Shown here one piece after another: positions 1 to 7,195 of a stretch of DNA of 34,137 nt. The stretch's first letter is position 1; each line of letters begins with the position of its first letter. The stretch comes from CAZOKN01 sp964580525 (GTDB lineage Bacteria; Pseudomonadota; Alphaproteobacteria; Rickettsiales; UBA6187): contig CAZOKN010000019.1 in the NCBI GenBank assembly GCA_964580525.1, positions 1 through 34,137 of the forward strand, read 5' to 3'. A program made the translations under genes and the position numbers. The notes under the pieces were generated by a model. It did no database searches and was not told the origin of the DNA. It saw nothing but the letters and a program-made list of their open reading frames with translations.

Positions 1-285
1 AATTTTAGCACCCATATCTTCATTAAGTTTTGCAGCTTCTGCCATAATATCTGGCTCATTGCCAGCAAGCTGCACAGAAGTCATATCTTCAATTTCAGAA
101 GTTTCGCATTTCTTCAAACTTTCGCGCGTTTGGCGTATCATAGCGTGGCTAGCCACCATCTCAGAAACCATTAAGCCAGCTCCAAAGCTTTTCACCAGGT
201 GACGGAAAGGCTTATCAGTCACCCCGGACATAGGGGCGAGAATAACTTTATCTTTTAATTCAAATTCACCAATTTTTATGGACAT
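1..285 (-). CDS. dusB: tRNA-dihydrouridine synthase (DusB/NifR3 family), 5' part only
   Basis: The first 95 codons of a gene that runs off the left edge. The translation starts MSIKIGEFELKDKVILAPMS and contains the flavin-site hallmark APMSGVTDKPFR (residues 17-28) and the helix SEMVASHAMI, followed by SVQLAGNEP, all typical of the TIM-barrel FMN enzymes that reduce uridine to dihydrouridine in the tRNA D-loop. The ATG at 283-285 is the natural start because the family begins a few residues before the first barrel strand. It is divergent from ispDF with about 100 bp between starts. In many alphaproteobacteria this gene precedes ntrBC, which would lie outside the window. The catalytic cysteine region is not covered. 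Family assignment is secure; the DusB subtype is inferred from the alphaproteobacterial context. Confidence 0.9.
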   Translation of the reverse strand, partial: MSIKIGEFELKDKVILAPMSGVTDKPFRHLVKSFGAGLMVSEMVASHAMIRQTRESLKKCETSEIEDMTSVQLAGNEPDIMAEAAKLNEDMGAKI

Positions 286-386
286 AAAATGTTATTAAAT
301 ATAGTTTCCTGTGGCGCATCGCTATAGAAATTAAGGTGCGCCAACATATATGAATTTAACAAAATAAGCAAGGAAACAGGTAAAAA

Positions 387-1577
387 TTGGCTAAATATAA
401 CACTATTTGTATAATTGTAGCCGCCGGTAGCGGACTGAGATTTGGCGAAAAAACCCCCAAACAATACCTGAATTTGGCCGGAAAGCCTATGCTTAGCCAT
501 TCTGTTTCCACTTTTTCTAACCATCCTGATATAGATGCTGTACAGGTGGTCTACAATCCACAAGATGCTGATTTATATAACAAATCCGTTAAAGGAATGA
601 ATGTTTTGCCTCCTGTTGCCGGCGGTAAAACCCGCCAGGAATCTGTGCGACTGGGCTTGGAAGCTATAGAGAAATTCTCCCCTAAAAAGGTTCTCATCCA
701 TGATGCCGCCAGACCGCTTGTAACTAGTGATATTATAACCCGTGTTATTGCAGCTATAGATAAACATAAAGCCATAATTCCGGCATTGCACGTGGAAGAC
801 ACATTGAAGAAAACAGCCAATGGAAAAATTTTGCATACTATAAATCGTTCCGACCTAATGCGTGCGCAAACGCCACAAGGCTTTGTTTATGAGGATATAC
901 TAGAATCACATCGATCTGTGCAGGAACATGAATTCACCGACGATTCAGCAATAGAAGAACATCTGGGCAATCAGGTTACCATCATTGAAGGCTCACAAAT
1001 GAATTTCAAAATAACTACCAATGAAGATTTAAAAAGAGCAGAAAAACTTATGGAAATAGAAATGCCTTTGGAAGTTAGAACCGGCACAGGTTTCGATGTG
1101 CATAAATTCTGCCAGCCAAAACTGGAATCTAATAATTTTATCATGCTTTGCGGCGTAAAGGTTCCCCATCATAATAGTTTGGAAGGCCATTCTGACGCAG
1201 ATGTTGGGTTGCATTCAATTGTTGATGCCTTGCTTGGCACTATATGCGCAGGTGATATAGGTGAGCATTTTCCGCCATCAGACGCAAAATATAAAGGCAT
1301 GGCATCGTGCAAATTTTTAGAACATACTAAAACCCTTCTTGATGAAAAGAGCGCTAAAATCAACAATATCGATGTGACAATTATCTGCGAAAAACCAAAA
1401 ATTTCGCCTTTTAAAAATGAAATGCGGGAGACAGTCGCAAAAATACTTGCTATATCACCATCGCGTGTGAGCATAAAAGCTACCACCACAGAAGGACTAG
1501 GTTTTACCGGCAGAAAAGAAGGTATCGCCGCACAAGCAATTGCCACAATAACATTGAGGACAGCACCAAATGAATAA
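387..1577 (+). CDS. ispDF: Bifunctional IspD/IspF, MEP-pathway isoprenoid enzyme
   Basis: A cytosolic fusion of two non-consecutive MEP-pathway enzymes. Residues 1-220 are IspD, 2-C-methyl-D-erythritol 4-phosphate cytidylyltransferase: the CTP-binding loop VAAGSGLRFGEKTPKQY is at 11-27 and DAARPL at 106-111. Residues 230-396 are IspF, 2-C-methyl-D-erythritol 2,4-cyclodiphosphate synthase: GTGFDVHKF (233-241) gives the metal ligands Asp237 and His239, followed by GHSDADV (267-273) and DIGEHFPPSD. The fusion is common in alphaproteobacteria. The start is a TTG at 387 with AAGGAAAC about 10 bases upstream; no ATG lies close to the N-terminal strand. The gene heads an operon and overlaps pgpA by 8 bp. 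Both domains look complete and active. Confidence 0.96.
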   Translation: MAKYNTICIIVAAGSGLRFGEKTPKQYLNLAGKPMLSHSVSTFSNHPDIDAVQVVYNPQDADLYNKSVKGMNVLPPVAGGKTRQESVRLGLEAIEKFSPKKVLIHDAARPLVTSDIITRVIAAIDKHKAIIPALHVEDTLKKTANGKILHTINRSDLMRAQTPQGFVYEDILESHRSVQEHEFTDDSAIEEHLGNQVTIIEGSQMNFKITTNEDLKRAEKLMEIEMPLEVRTGTGFDVHKFCQPKLESNNFIMLCGVKVPHHNSLEGHSDADVGLHSIVDALLGTICAGDIGEHFPPSDAKYKGMASCKFLEHTKTLLDEKSAKINNIDVTIICEKPKISPFKNEMRETVAKILAISPSRVSIKATTTEGLGFTGRKEGIAAQAIATITLRTAPNE

Positions 1578-2229
1578 TCCGCAAACAGAAGAAATTAAAA
1601 CATTTCCGGGTATAAAATTTTATCATCCGGCTTTTCTGGTTTCCACATGGTTTGGTATTGGCAAAATCCCTTTTGCTCCCGGAACATGGGGAAGCTTTTT
1701 TACCTTCCCCTTATTTATTTTGGCGCATTATCTTTTAGCTTTCGCCAGCAGTGAAAAAACTTTTACCAATCTTTTTCTTTTGTTGCTGACAATTTTATTT
1801 ATTGTTGGCAATTGGACAACCAATATTTACATGAAACGCACTGGCAAACATGATCCCAAGGAAGTTGTAATTGACGAAGTTGTTGCGCAAATGCTGGTTT
1901 TCTTTTCTGCCTTCATTGCAATAGCTCAATCATTGGGAATTTTTCAGGCTTTATACGGCACTCCTGAAGCTCCAAAAACCCCTACATTATCTGACATAAC
2001 CAACTTGTTCGCAACCCCACCACTCGCACTGTCTTATATAGCCATTGCTGTGCCTGCTTATACTTTATGTTTTATTTTATTTCGCATATTCGATATATGG
2101 AAGCCATGGCCAATTAGCTATTGCGATAAAAATATGAAGGGTGGCTTTGGAGTAATGTTTGACGATTTGTTTGCGGCAATGTATGCAATAATCGTACTCT
2201 ATGGTATTGGATTACTAATTTCTATGTAG
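1570..2229 (+). CDS. pgpA: Phosphatidylglycerophosphatase A
   Basis: An inner-membrane phosphatase that dephosphorylates phosphatidylglycerophosphate to phosphatidylglycerol. The N-terminal signature FGIGKIPFAPGTWGS (near residues 29-43) and the acidic motif EVVIDEVVAQM after KHDPK are diagnostic. Several hydrophobic stretches follow (near 44-63, 69-85 and 150-175), and the C-terminus has the family's FRIFDIWKPWPI and GVMFDDLFA segments. At 219 residues it is longer than the usual 160-170. The extra length is a linker near residues 118-145 and an expanded loop after the first helix. The start overlaps ispDF by 8 bp, which implies translational coupling. pncC follows after 7 bp. Confidence 0.93.
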   Translation: MNNPQTEEIKTFPGIKFYHPAFLVSTWFGIGKIPFAPGTWGSFFTFPLFILAHYLLAFASSEKTFTNLFLLLLTILFIVGNWTTNIYMKRTGKHDPKEVVIDEVVAQMLVFFSAFIAIAQSLGIFQALYGTPEAPKTPTLSDITNLFATPPLALSYIAIAVPAYTLCFILFRIFDIWKPWPISYCDKNMKGGFGVMFDDLFAAMYAIIVLYGIGLLISM

Positions 2230-2236
2230 GAAAAAT

Positions 2237-2731
2237 ATGCTGCTTTCGCCTGAAATAACTTCAAAATCCCATCAACTTACAAAAATTCTCCGCAGCAAAA
2301 AATTATGTGTTGTTTCGGCTGAGTCTTGTACGGGAGGATTATTTTCTGTTGCAATGACCGAAATTCCTGGGGCATCTGACGTATTCGAACGTGGCTTTAT
2401 TACCTATTCAAACGAATCTAAAATTGAGCTGCTAACAGTACCAACTTTTTATATTGAAGATTATGGTGCAGTTAGCCTGGAAACTGCTGCTGCTATGGCT
2501 GAAGGAGCACTTCTAATGTCTAAGGCTGATATTAGCATCGCCATAACCGGCATCGCAGGTCCAGATGGTGGTAGTGACGACAAACCAGTAGGCACAGTTT
2601 TTATATCAAGCGCCATACGTAGCGGCAAAACATCTTATGAACAACATGCCTTTTCTGGTAGTAGACATTCCATCCGCACGAAATGCGTGGAAGCGGCATT
2701 TGATTTACTGATAAAAAAACTTGGAGAATAG
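2237..2731 (+). CDS. pncC: CinA-family nicotinamide-nucleotide amidohydrolase PncC
   Basis: A stand-alone CinA C-terminal domain of 164 residues. This family deamidates nicotinamide mononucleotide to nicotinate mononucleotide, salvaging the by-product of NAD-dependent ligase. Signatures are VSAESCTGGL (near 27-36), EIPGASDVF, GFITYSNESK and TGIAGPDGG followed by KPVGTVF. There is no N-terminal molybdopterin-binding-like CinA domain, so the damage-inducible CinA label should not be transferred. It is the third gene of the ispDF-pgpA-pncC operon, 7 bp after pgpA, and its stop lies 3 bp from the convergent stop of addA. Confidence 0.93.
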   Translation: MLLSPEITSKSHQLTKILRSKKLCVVSAESCTGGLFSVAMTEIPGASDVFERGFITYSNESKIELLTVPTFYIEDYGAVSLETAAAMAEGALLMSKADISIAITGIAGPDGGSDDKPVGTVFISSAIRSGKTSYEQHAFSGSRHSIRTKCVEAAFDLLIKKLGE

Positions 2732-2734
2732 TTA

Positions 2735-5700
2735 CTAAATCTCCATCACCACCGGCCCTTCGGTCCATATGAGCATACATTTAATGGTTTTGTCGGGATA
2801 TATTTCTTCCAAAGCCTTCTTATAGGCCGCCATTTGTTTTTTATAATTTGGGTGAACATAATCAACTGCCTTTGGTGGAGTGCGGTTGGTTTTATAATCA
2901 ATAATTATAACACTATCAGAAGTCACCACCAGCCTGTCTATCATTCCGGCTAATACATATTCACCAAAGACCCCCACAACTGGCACTTCCGCCTGGGAAT
3001 TTTTACCGAAAATATCTACCAATCTAGCATCTTGCAAAATTCTGAATGCACTTTCTACCAGTTCTTTTTTTTCATTATCGTTGAAATTATAACCAGAGTT
3101 TTTTACAAAATTCTCAGCTATATCCCTACGTTTACTCTCTTCTATTTCCGGCAGATATTCGAGTAATTTGTGGATGATTTTTCCGCGTAAAACAGCTTTG
3201 GAATTAATCGGCGACTGCACTGGTGATTCATCTTCATGCATTTTAGAAGGTGATAGTGGAATAGATGGCACAGGCTCTTCTGCAACTGGCATATCAATAA
3301 AATCAGGTAACGCTAAATCGTTATTATTCGCCTGCACTCTACTATGCACAGGCACAACTTTTGCCATTTGTTTTGATGATAAAACCAGCCTATCGCCATC
3401 TTTTTCGGCAATAGGGGCAAGGCCATTTTTTATCAATGAATACCAGCTATCTTCCAGTCCTCTTCCATTTCCATGTAAACCGGCAATATAAAGCTCATCT
3501 TCGGCACGCGTCATAGCAACATATAACAATCTCAAATATTCTTCATATTGCAGCTCTTTATTACGCTCATAAAGCTCAAGCCCATAATGGTTAAGGTTCT
3601 CTTTACCGCAATACCAAAGTGGCAAGCTTTCTTCCTCCGGTGTCCATATAACTTTATCGCGTGAAGTTGGCAAACTGGTAGTATCCGGCATAAAAACTAT
3701 TGGTGCCTGCAATCCCTTAGAGCCATGCACAGTCATAATTCTCACTTCATTGCCGCCCTGATCAAGATCACGCTTTATTTCTGTATTGCCTGCTAAAATC
3801 CAATTTAAAAATCCCTGCAACGCCGGCGGATGCGAACGCTCATATTCAGACAAAGCTGCAAGCAGCTCATTGATAGGATCATGAATTTCATTACCAAGCC
3901 TGGCTGCTAATTTTTTTCTTACACCCTGCCCTTCCAAAATGTAGGAATATAATTCAAATGGCGACATAAAATCAGTTTTATTCAACAAATTAAGCAGGAA
4001 TGCATATGCCGCAGCAAAAGTTTCATTATGAGTGGATTTATCACGCAAAGATTCCCAAAGCGACATCTCGCCTCGGTCATAAGCCAGAGTAAATAATTCA
4101 TCTTCTGAAATGCCGATAATTGGCGATTTAAGAATTACTGCAAGTGTGAGACTATCTTCAGGTAGCAGCAAAAACTCACCCAAAGCCAGAATATCCATCA
4201 CCGCTATGTGATCAGTTAAAATCATCCTATCAACACCGGCAACGCCGATATTGCGCTTTTTTAGTGCCCGCACCATAGGATTAATAAATTTCTCATCGCG
4301 TTTTCTCACCAGGATTAATATATCCCCCGCTTGCACAGGACGGCCTTTTGATTCTAAAATTCTTCCCTGTCTTATCCAGCCTTCTATTGTATCAGCAATT
4401 TTTTCCACCAGATTTCTTTTAGCACTATTTTGCGCCTTCCGAACTATTGGCATTTCCCAGCGAATTTCTTCATTTTTTTCCTGCTGTTCTTTTTCTTCTA
4501 AAGGCCAAAGTTCAACCCTGCCGGCATATTGGCTTCTATGAGCAGAATGTTCGATTTTCTCAGCATTTTTTGTTATCGCTTTGCGCATTTTTTCATTAGC
4601 AAAAACCGCATCGACACATTGCAAAATCGGCTGTGTTGACCGGAAAGATACCTCCAAAGACACAGACTGCCAGCCCTTTTCAACTGCTCTCACTTTCTCG
4701 GCAAAAGATTTATGCATGGCATCAAACACCGCCGGGTCTGCCCCCTGAAAGCTAAATATGGACTGTTTTTCATCGCCAACAACAAATATGGTTCTGCTAT
4801 TGTCGCGGGCACCTTCGCCAGAGAAAAAATCATCGCATAACGCCTTAATAACTTTCCACTGCTCTGGACTGGTATCCTGGGCTTCATCGACTAATAAATG
4901 ATCAATTCCCTCATCCAGTTTATATAATATCCATGGCGCAATATCCTGCTTTTCCAACAGCTTCATGCTGGCTAATATCAAATCGCTATAATCAAGGAAA
5001 GCCATAGTATTTTTTGATTTTTTATATAATGCCAACATCGCTTCCATGATGTGAAATAAATCCGCAGATAATTTCGCAATACATAGTGATTTTAGTTTCT
5101 GATCAACTGCCATAACCTTCCTCTGCTCACGCAGCAAAATTTCTTCTATGGCAGGATTTTTTTCCATTATGGCTTTAGTAACCATTCTAGCTCTTGGCTT
5201 ATCTTCTGTGGTGAGGAAGACTGTTTTATATTTGGTAAATTCTTCCAGCAGCTCATATTCATGCGAATTAGACAATTTGATAGCTTTCAGCCATGCTATA
5301 ATTTTTGCCCCGTCTTTTATATCTTTTGCGGCCATTTCAAGGCCGTTATGATCAAACTCGTCATTGCGATGAGGGGAGCATAGCGACTCCGAGGAAGCAA
5401 TCTCATCATTTATAGAGATTGCCACATCGTGCTCACTACGTTCGACTCTTCGCAATGACGTTGAAAGATAACTCATCCGCAAAATTCCCTCTTCTGTTGC
5501 ATCTTCAGCAACATCCAGAGTTTCATATATTCTCCTGATAATTTCATCAACAGTATAGCGGCTAAGCAGATAATCAAATCTGCCGCGCTGGTTTATAAGC
5601 TCTTGTAATAGCTCACTAAAACTTCCCTCACTAACTCTCCAGGAAAGGTCAGCAAATGATTTTTCGATAATTTCGCTATATTTATGCTTTTCACTAATTA

Positions 5701-6169
5701 GCCTAATTCTGGCTTCTTTCATAAATTCTAGGGAAGTTTTATCATCCATAATCTGGAAATGTGGGGCGATTTCAGCCTCCAGCGGAAAACGCTTCATCAG
5801 ACTCTGACAAAATGAGTGAATGGTCTGGATTTTTATACCATCGGGCGTGTCCAAAACTTCCAGAAACAAGCGGCGTGCACGCTCCATAATTTCATCATCT
5901 GGCTTAGCTTCTATCAATTCTTCTATCTGGCTGGCAAGCTCAGAATCTGTGGCTATAACCCATTTTCCAAGTTCTTTATTGATACGGTTGGCCATCTCCG
6001 CTGCCGCAGCTTTTGTGAAGGTTAGACACAATATTTTTCCCGGCAAATTACCTTCTAAAAGCAAGCGCAGAACACGGTCGGTCAAAACTTTGGTTTTACC
6101 GGTTCCCGCCGATGCGGCCACCCATACAGAATAATTAGGATTTGATGCAATTTTTTGTGATTTAGTCAT
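2735..6169 (-). CDS. addA: Double-strand break repair helicase-nuclease subunit AddA
   Basis: The UvrD-type helicase and nuclease subunit of AddAB, which processes double-strand breaks for RecA. Visible motifs are Walker A AASAGTGKTKVL (18-29), the early motif FTKAAAAEMANRI (51-63), IQTIHSFCQ, Walker B VDEAQD (427-432), motif III VVGDEKQSIFSFQGADP, motif V IMTVHGSKGLQ, motif VI RLLYVAMTRAEDELY, and the C-terminal nuclease core IIIDYKTNR with Asp1091 and Lys1093. Length 1144 is normal for the family. Residues 237-270 are encoded by a palindromic DNA element inserted in frame between helicase motifs. The partner addB, often adjacent, is not in the window. The ATG at 6169 gives the expected short N-terminus before Walker A. 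Confidence 0.95.
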   Translation of the reverse strand: MTKSQKIASNPNYSVWVAASAGTGKTKVLTDRVLRLLLEGNLPGKILCLTFTKAAAAEMANRINKELGKWVIATDSELASQIEELIEAKPDDEIMERARRLFLEVLDTPDGIKIQTIHSFCQSLMKRFPLEAEIAPHFQIMDDKTSLEFMKEARIRLISEKHKYSEIIEKSFADLSWRVSEGSFSELLQELINQRGRFDYLLSRYTVDEIIRRIYETLDVAEDATEEGILRMSYLSTSLRRVERSEHDVAISINDEIASSESLCSPHRNDEFDHNGLEMAAKDIKDGAKIIAWLKAIKLSNSHEYELLEEFTKYKTVFLTTEDKPRARMVTKAIMEKNPAIEEILLREQRKVMAVDQKLKSLCIAKLSADLFHIMEAMLALYKKSKNTMAFLDYSDLILASMKLLEKQDIAPWILYKLDEGIDHLLVDEAQDTSPEQWKVIKALCDDFFSGEGARDNSRTIFVVGDEKQSIFSFQGADPAVFDAMHKSFAEKVRAVEKGWQSVSLEVSFRSTQPILQCVDAVFANEKMRKAITKNAEKIEHSAHRSQYAGRVELWPLEEKEQQEKNEEIRWEMPIVRKAQNSAKRNLVEKIADTIEGWIRQGRILESKGRPVQAGDILILVRKRDEKFINPMVRALKKRNIGVAGVDRMILTDHIAVMDILALGEFLLLPEDSLTLAVILKSPIIGISEDELFTLAYDRGEMSLWESLRDKSTHNETFAAAYAFLLNLLNKTDFMSPFELYSYILEGQGVRKKLAARLGNEIHDPINELLAALSEYERSHPPALQGFLNWILAGNTEIKRDLDQGGNEVRIMTVHGSKGLQAPIVFMPDTTSLPTSRDKVIWTPEEESLPLWYCGKENLNHYGLELYERNKELQYEEYLRLLYVAMTRAEDELYIAGLHGNGRGLEDSWYSLIKNGLAPIAEKDGDRLVLSSKQMAKVVPVHSRVQANNNDLALPDFIDMPVAEEPVPSIPLSPSKMHEDESPVQSPINSKAVLRGKIIHKLLEYLPEIEESKRRDIAENFVKNSGYNFNDNEKKELVESAFRILQDARLVDIFGKNSQAEVPVVGVFGEYVLAGMIDRLVVTSDSVIIIDYKTNRTPPKAVDYVHPNYKKQMAAYKKALEEIYPDKTIKCMLIWTEGPVVMEI
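5359..5460. repeat. Palindromic repeat element inserted in frame in addA
   Basis: A 102-bp imperfect palindrome. The outer arms are perfect: CGTCATTGCG at 5359-5368 and CGCAATGACG at 5451-5460. An inner 8-bp stem, GCAATCTC (5397-5404) with GAGATTGC (5415-5422), closes on a 10-base loop. The length is exactly 34 codons and the addA frame is open through it, adding residues 237-270 of low-complexity, charged and serine-rich sequence. The arms resemble palindromic elements scattered through many alphaproteobacterial genomes and, by behaviour, the Rickettsia palindromic elements that insert in genes. The repeat nature is inferred from structure; only one full copy of this type is in the window. 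Confidence 0.8.
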
Positions 6170-6176
6170 GGCTCAT

Positions 6177-6219
6177 AATAGCATATTGGTTCGGGTAGCA
6201 TATAAGCTAATATGCTATT
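6177..6219. repeat. Inverted repeat just upstream of addA
   Basis: Perfect 11-bp arms, AATAGCATATT at 6177-6187 and AATATGCTATT at 6209-6219, separated by 21 bp. It starts 7 bp above the addA initiation codon, so an addA transcript starting beyond it would carry the hairpin next to its ribosome-binding site. It could be an operator or a translational control hairpin. No regulator is implied by the sequence. Confidence 0.45.
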
Positions 6220-6243
6220 TTACACCCAACCACCACTTTTTCT

Positions 6244-6272
6244 TTGACATTGGCGCAACAATTATTTAGAGA
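6244..6272 (+). promoter_or_regulatory. Probable promoter of tRNA-Ile
   Basis: A perfect TTGACA -35 at 6244-6249 followed, after 17 bp, by a weak -10 (TAGAGA, 6267-6272). The implied start near 6279 is about 13 bases before the mature tRNA 5' end. The -35 is convincing, the -10 is not. Confidence 0.45.
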
Positions 6273-6291
6273 TACCTCCTCTGAAGTTTGT

Positions 6292-6368
6292 GGGTTCGTA
6301 GCTCAGTTGGTTAGAGCACCGCTCTGATAAGGCGGGGGTCGGCAGTTCAAGTCTGCCTGAACCCACCA
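6292..6368 (+). tRNA. tRNA-Ile (anticodon GAU)
   Basis: A complete 77-base cloverleaf with encoded CCA. The acceptor arms GGGTTCG (6292-6298) and TGAACCC pair over 7 bp with one terminal G-U. The D-arm reads GCTCAGTTGGTTAGAGC, the anticodon loop CTGATAA holds GAT at 6326-6328, and the T-arm loop is TTCAAGT. This isoacceptor usually sits in the 16S-23S spacer of rRNA operons, but no rRNA is present here. It reads ATC and ATT isoleucine codons. It stands between addA (opposite strand) and the brnTA pair. Confidence 0.97.
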
Positions 6369-6414
6369 TTCTTCAAGCATAACCATGTCTTTTATATGCC
6401 CATAGCGGCATTTA

Positions 6415-6471
6415 TTGTATATACAAATAATAGTTGACATACATAATTATTGTATATACAATAATTATGTA
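6415..6471 (+). promoter_or_regulatory. brnTA operator-promoter: two operator copies and a sigma-70 promoter
   Basis: Two copies of the palindromic core TTGTATATACAA lie at 6415-6426 and 6450-6461, with centres 35 bp apart. The second is the middle of a perfect 32-bp palindrome at 6440-6471. A strong sigma-70 promoter is interleaved: TTGACA at 6434-6439, 17-bp spacer, TACAAT at 6457-6462. The -10 lies within the palindrome. Expected initiation at about 6469-6471 coincides with the ATG of brnT. Binding of the BrnA antitoxin, the known autorepressor of this family, would block the polymerase directly. The assignment of BrnA to these sites is inferred. Confidence 0.75.
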
Positions 6472-6746
6472 TGAGCACCAAGTATAGTATTCAAAAAAAC
6501 AAAGAAAACCAAAAGAAACATGGTGTTTCATTTGATGACATTGATAAGTTCGATTGGGATACTTCTATTACTAAGGAAGACACCAGATACGAATATGGAG
6601 AGGATCGCTTTATAAGTTACGGTTTTGTCGATAGTCGTTTATATGTCCTAGTTTGGACGCTGCGTGAAAGCGACATCCGTCCTATTAGTTTTCGTAAAGC
6701 CAACAAGAGAGAGGTAACACGTTATGAAAAAGACAAATTCCGATAA
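6471..6746 (+). CDS. brnT: BrnT-family ribonuclease toxin
   Basis: Toxin of a type II toxin-antitoxin module, a small RelE-fold ribonuclease that stops translation. At 91 residues it has the family size and pattern: KNKENQKKHGVSFDDI near the N-terminus (helix that precedes the first strand), DTRYEYGEDRFISYGFVD, the strand LYVLVWTLRE, and the C-terminal ISFRKANKREVTRYE, where Arg and the KAN-RE cluster correspond to the BrnT RxIS.RxA..E motif. There is no Shine-Dalgarno before the ATG at 6471, which sits at the edge of the operator palindrome, so the mRNA may be leaderless. It overlaps brnA by 23 bp. In this family the toxin gene precedes the antitoxin gene. Confidence 0.92.
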   Translation: MSTKYSIQKNKENQKKHGVSFDDIDKFDWDTSITKEDTRYEYGEDRFISYGFVDSRLYVLVWTLRESDIRPISFRKANKREVTRYEKDKFR

Positions 6747-6996
6747 GCCATTAACTGATAAAGAATGGAAGGCTCTTGGCAAAGTAATGCATGGTATTGA
6801 AGGACTTCCTAAAAAAGCACAGAAGGCCGTTAAGATGGCTACGCGTGGCCGTCCACCTTTAAAAGCGCCTAAAAAAAGCATTTCTATCAGACTGGATGCA
6901 GATATTATTGATGAATTGCGCAAACATGGTCGTGGCTGGCAAACTGAGGTAAATGATTTATTACGTGCCAGTATGGAAAAAGGATTTTGGCAATAG
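6724..6996 (+). CDS. brnA: BrnA-family antitoxin and autorepressor
   Basis: Antitoxin that neutralises BrnT and represses the shared promoter. The C-terminal half carries the BrnA hallmark GRPPLKAPKKSISIRLDAD followed by a ribbon-helix-helix-like segment with GWQTEVNDLLR (near residues 47-85). The N-terminal part, with KEWKALGKVMHGIEGLPKKA, is the toxin-wrapping region. A clear Shine-Dalgarno, GAGAGG, stands about 10 bases before the ATG at 6724, inside brnT, so antitoxin translation does not depend on the odd brnT start. Length 90 is normal. Confidence 0.92.
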   Translation: MKKTNSDKPLTDKEWKALGKVMHGIEGLPKKAQKAVKMATRGRPPLKAPKKSISIRLDADIIDELRKHGRGWQTEVNDLLRASMEKGFWQ

Positions 6997-7020
6997 ACTT
7001 AGTTATATTTTTTGCAGGAT

Positions 7021-7091
7021 GGATTCCGGATAGTAAGTAAATCCACGAATTTGTGAAAAACAAATTCAAGATTTCCTAACTTCCGGAATGA
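7021..7091. repeat. Second-type palindromic element in the brnA-moeA interval
   Basis: An imperfect hairpin of about 71 bp. Outer arms ATTCCGG (7023-7029) and CCGGAAT (7083-7089); inner stem GAATTTG (7047-7053) with CAAATTC (7061-7067); the intervening arms match imperfectly. The outer sequence, reading CGTCATTCCGG on the other strand, resembles the common bacterial GTCATTCCGG repeats and differs from the addA element. It lies 25 bp after the brnA stop and could also act as a transcription end. Confidence 0.65.
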
Positions 7092-7195
7092 CGTAGTTGC
7101 TTTTCCTATCTATACACAATCCTCAACAAATTAACCTTTTCTTAATAGATTTCTCATATAATACAAACTCATAAGGTATATATGAGGGCATTAAA

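Noticed and set aside
6292..7091. Genomic island integrated at the tRNA
   Set aside because: No integrase and no repeat of the tRNA 3' end was found downstream. The toxin-antitoxin pair alone does not define an island.
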